Positions 6,797 through 8,726 of a stretch of DNA of 8,726 nt are shown here, in pieces (within the stretch, counting starts at the first letter, position 1; each line of letters opens with the position of its first letter). Made by a program: the position numbers and the translations under genes. A model generated the notes under the pieces. The model was not told the DNA's origin. It saw nothing but the letters and a program-made list of their open reading frames with translations, and did not search any database. The DNA comes from Myxococcales bacterium (GTDB lineage: Bacteria; Myxococcota; Polyangia; Polyangiales; Polyangiaceae). Location of the stretch: assembly GCA_020430865.1 (NCBI GenBank), contig JAGQIY010000574.1, positions 1 to 8,726 of the forward strand, in the 5' to 3' direction.

Positions 6797-8071
6797 TCAG
6801 CCCGATGGACGAGCACCCGCCGGGGCGTCCGAGCACCGCGCCTGACGCAGCGCCGTCACCTCCCCCCCACTGGAGCGGGCGTCATCCAGCAGCGGCTCGG
6901 GAGGCGGCGCGAGCCAGATGTCTGGCGGCCGCGAAAAAGCCCAGAAACGTAGAGGACTGGCCAGGGGGAGGCGCTCCACGTGGCCGGGAATGGGCTCCGC
7001 TGCGTTGCCCCGGCCGTAGCTGATTCGCTCCAGCCAGAAGCAATGCTCGGGGCTGGCGGGGGCGTACAGGTGGCGCGCAGCGCCCTGCAGGGTCAGGTCC
7101 GCCTCGGCCACGATCTGGTCACCCGCCAGCGCGCGGAAATGCCGACGACCGGCCGGCAGGCGAAGCTGCGCCCCAGCTTCGGCGGACTCCTGGCTGGTGA
7201 TGGGCACGTTCGCGACGACCTCGCCGTCGACTTCCAGGGTCAGCGGGTGCTCGGTCAGGTTCAGTACCTGGATCCGAGGTCGATGGACGGCGAAGGAGCC
7301 GACGCTGAGCAAGGCCGTCAAGAAGACCACGGCGACCATCCAGCGTCCGCCGAGAGCTGGCAGCGCCGCGTCCCAGACCCTGCTGGGCCGAGCGACGAGC
7401 CGGCTCAGCCGGCCGCTGTTCAGCTCGAGCAGCTGCTCCGCGAACTGGGCTTGCGCGCAGCGCAGAACCGCGACGTGCTCCGGATCTCGCGGGGTCTGGC
7501 GGAGCGCGACGGCTGGCCCCGCGGCGCAGCGGCGACCAGTGCGACCGTGGTCGAGCAGATGCCAGCTCAGGGCACGCAGCCCGAGCAGCCCGCAGACGAT
7601 TCCGCAAGGCAATACGAAGAGCCCCCAGCGACTGAACCAGGAGTTCACCGAGAGCTGCCAGTGCCCGGAGTCCGCCAGCCGCTCCAGCGCGAGCGGCAGC
7701 CCCAGCGCCATCGAGCCGCCGATCAGCAAGGCCGCCAGCAGCACGCTCAGCGAGCGCGTGCGCGAGACGGCTTCATGGGTCAGGCAGCGATCGCACAGCG
7801 GCACGATCAGGACCCCGGAGTGATCTGCGAGGTCGAGCTTGCGAGAGGCGCTCGCGGGCGCGCAGCAACACGCGCAGAGCGAGGGCAACCGGAGCGACGA
7901 GAGCAGCATCGCCGCGTCGCGGGTCGCCTCTCGGGCCTCGGCGGTGAGCAGACCGAGCTCCACCGCCTCCGCCGGCGACGCGACGGGGGTGTCCGCGGCG
8001 CTGACGGACGTCAGGCTGGCGCCCGCCGCGACCTCCGTGGAGGCTCCCCCATCGTTCTCTTCAGTCTTCAA
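6797..8071 (-). CDS. Hypothetical membrane protein with zinc-ribbon-like Cys motif
   Basis: I do not recognise a named family. The 424-residue product starts with a polar Ala/Glu-rich segment (1-60). A Cys cluster CACCC (66-70) pairs with CDRC (93-96), a spacing like a four-Cys zinc ribbon. Three hydrophobic segments follow at about 108-130, 149-168 and 244-263. The last 160 residues look beta-rich and soluble (for example IQVLNLTEHPLTLEVDGEVV), with a Pro-rich tail. No signal peptide is evident, so topology is uncertain: either the Cys motif or the C-terminal domain could be cytosolic. The longest frame starts at TTG 8071 without a visible Shine-Dalgarno sequence; GTG 7963 (residue 37) or ATG at residue 55 are alternatives, and all keep the Cys motif. 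It is the first gene of the minus-strand group, 60 bases before grpE, so a membrane-linked role with the chaperone pair is possible but unproven. Confidence 0.82.
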   Translation of the reverse strand: MKTEENDGGASTEVAAGASLTSVSAADTPVASPAEAVELGLLTAEAREATRDAAMLLSSLRLPSLCACCCAPASASRKLDLADHSGVLIVPLCDRCLTHEAVSRTRSLSVLLAALLIGGSMALGLPLALERLADSGHWQLSVNSWFSRWGLFVLPCGIVCGLLGLRALSWHLLDHGRTGRRCAAGPAVALRQTPRDPEHVAVLRCAQAQFAEQLLELNSGRLSRLVARPSRVWDAALPALGGRWMVAVVFLTALLSVGSFAVHRPRIQVLNLTEHPLTLEVDGEVVANVPITSQESAEAGAQLRLPAGRRHFRALAGDQIVAEADLTLQGAARHLYAPASPEHCFWLERISYGRGNAAEPIPGHVERLPLASPLRFWAFSRPPDIWLAPPPEPLLDDARSSGGEVTALRQARCSDAPAGARPSG

Positions 8072-8240
8072 CGTCGATTGCTCACGGCCGGGGCTTCACG
8101 TCTGCCACACAACCCGGGCGGGCGAGTAAACGATAGCCACAAAGCGCACGCCAGCGCGCTCTCCCCCCCAAAGAAAAACGCTGAGCGCCGGGTGGGAGGT
8201 GCCGGCGCTGCCGCGTTTCGGGTACGCTCTAACGTTACGC
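8072..8240. promoter_or_regulatory. Divergent intergenic region between the chaperone operon and the second kinase
   Basis: These 169 bases separate two divergent genes and should carry both promoters. They hold a seven-C run (8163-8169), an A-rich patch (8170-8178), an 8-base inverted repeat (8184-8209) and the palindrome TAACGTTA (8230-8237). I found no pair of hexamers good enough to call as a promoter on either strand. Confidence 0.5.
8170..8209 (-). terminator. Terminator-like hairpin upstream of the minus operon
   Basis: AGCGCCGG (8184-8191) and CCGGCGCT (8202-8209) are perfect inverted repeats around a 10-base loop. Read on the minus strand, the stem is followed after five bases by TTTTTCTTT (8178-8170), resembling an intrinsic terminator. 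No minus-strand gene precedes it; the region further right encodes the plus-strand kinase. If functional it would stop antisense transcription or attenuate a distal operon promoter. On the plus strand the loop carries GGGAGGTG, a Shine-Dalgarno-like sequence, so the same dyad could instead matter in the kinase leader. Confidence 0.33.
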
Positions 8241-8246
8241 ATGCGT
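8230..8246. repeat. Two abutting palindromes across the kinase start codon
   Basis: TAACGTTA (8230-8237) and ACGCATGCGT (8237-8246) are perfect 8- and 10-base palindromes sharing one base. The second is centred on the ATG at 8241. They could form an operator for a dimeric regulator or be coincidental. Confidence 0.6.
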
Positions 8247-8726
8247 GGGGGGAACGCATTGCCCCAGGTCGGGGACAAGTACCGGCTGCTCGAGCAGATC
8301 GGTTCAGGGGGGATGAGCGTGGTGTACCGGGCGGAGCACCTGCTGATCGGGCGCGAGGTTGCGCTCAAGCTGCTGCTGCCGGAGCGCGCCGGGGATCGAG
8401 CGCTGGGCGCACGCCTGATGCGCGAGGCCCGTGCGCTGGGCAAGCTCCACCACCCCGGTGTGGCCCAGGTGATGGACGCCGGGGTCTGCGAGATGGGGCC
8501 GTACCTGGTGATGGAGCTGCTGGACGGCGTCACCCTGAATCAGTTCATCCGTCGCACGCGGCTCACCACCGACGCGGCGCTGGGCGTCGTGGTGCGGGTG
8601 CTGGACGCGCTCAGCGCGGCGCATGACGTCGGCATCGTGCACCGCGACCTGAAGCCAGAGAACGTCTTCCTCTCCCTCGACGACGCGAACAAGCCTTGCA
8701 TCAAGCTGCTCGACTTCGGCATCGCG
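8241..8726 (+). CDS. Ser/Thr protein kinase, N-terminal part (cut by the window edge)
   Basis: The frame is open from ATG 8241 to the last base, giving 162 residues of a Hanks-type kinase that transfers phosphate from ATP to Ser/Thr in target proteins. All N-lobe and catalytic-loop elements are present and canonical: glycine loop GSGGMSVVY (21-29), VALK with Lys43, helix C Glu62, hinge MELLDG (91-96), HRDLKPEN (134-141) and LLDFGIA (156-162). The activation segment, C-lobe and any sensor or membrane domains lie beyond the window. No good Shine-Dalgarno sequence precedes ATG 8241. In-frame GTG 8199, just behind GGGAG, and TTG 8259 are alternatives, but kinase homology begins only near residue 11. 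It is divergent from the chaperone-kinase operon across 169 bases. Unlike the dnaK-linked kinase it keeps every catalytic residue visible here, so it is probably active. Confidence 0.94.
   Translation, partial: MRGGNALPQVGDKYRLLEQIGSGGMSVVYRAEHLLIGREVALKLLLPERAGDRALGARLMREARALGKLHHPGVAQVMDAGVCEMGPYLVMELLDGVTLNQFIRRTRLTTDAALGVVVRVLDALSAAHDVGIVHRDLKPENVFLSLDDANKPCIKLLDFGIA

Noticed and set aside
6980..8626. 548-residue plus-strand reading frame spanning the membrane-protein gene, the intergenic region and the start of the second kinase
   Set aside because: It is antisense to the 6797-8071 gene and out of frame with the clear kinase at 8241. Its Arg/Gln/Gly-rich low-information sequence is typical of shadow frames in G+C-rich DNA.

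Overview
The window is G+C-rich, densely coding DNA. Its two Hanks-type Ser/Thr kinases, the very large kinase-ATPase-TPR fusion, and the GSGGMSVVY-type glycine loop of the second kinase point to a myxobacterium or close relative. That placement is inferred from gene content and style only; no rRNA or other phylogenetic marker is present.

Layout. (1) Positions 1-129 may hold the 3' end of a plus-strand gene cut by the window edge (weak call). A long imperfect hairpin at 137-184 follows, lying between this possible gene and the convergent minus-strand genes. (2) Positions 8071 down to 245 carry four minus-strand genes in transcription order: a 424-residue membrane protein with a zinc-ribbon-like Cys motif; grpE; dnaK; and a 1313-residue multidomain protein (kinase, degenerate class III cyclase-like domain, STAND/AAA-type ATPase, TPR-like repeats). 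dnaK and the kinase gene overlap by four bases (GTGA), so they are probably translationally coupled. Gaps are about 60 bases before grpE and about 157-172 bases before dnaK, so internal promoters are possible. (3) Positions 8072-8240 form a short divergent intergenic region with an inverted repeat and palindromes. (4) From 8241 a second, canonical Ser/Thr kinase runs off the right edge on the plus strand.

How the genes may work together. GrpE is the nucleotide-exchange factor of DnaK, so that pair is a standard chaperone unit, although no dnaJ lies in the window. The unusual part is the fusion kinase translated directly behind dnaK. Its catalytic loop reads HGDLNPGN instead of HRDLKPEN, its cyclase-like domain lacks the first metal-binding Asp, and its Walker B region is atypical. 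It could be a scaffold or switch regulated by nucleotide binding and TPR contacts, possibly a client or partner of this DnaK. This is inference. The membrane protein could anchor the module at the envelope, but its function is unknown.

I saw no rRNA, tRNA, CRISPR array, insertion sequence or replication origin. No non-coding stretch exceeds 300 bases.
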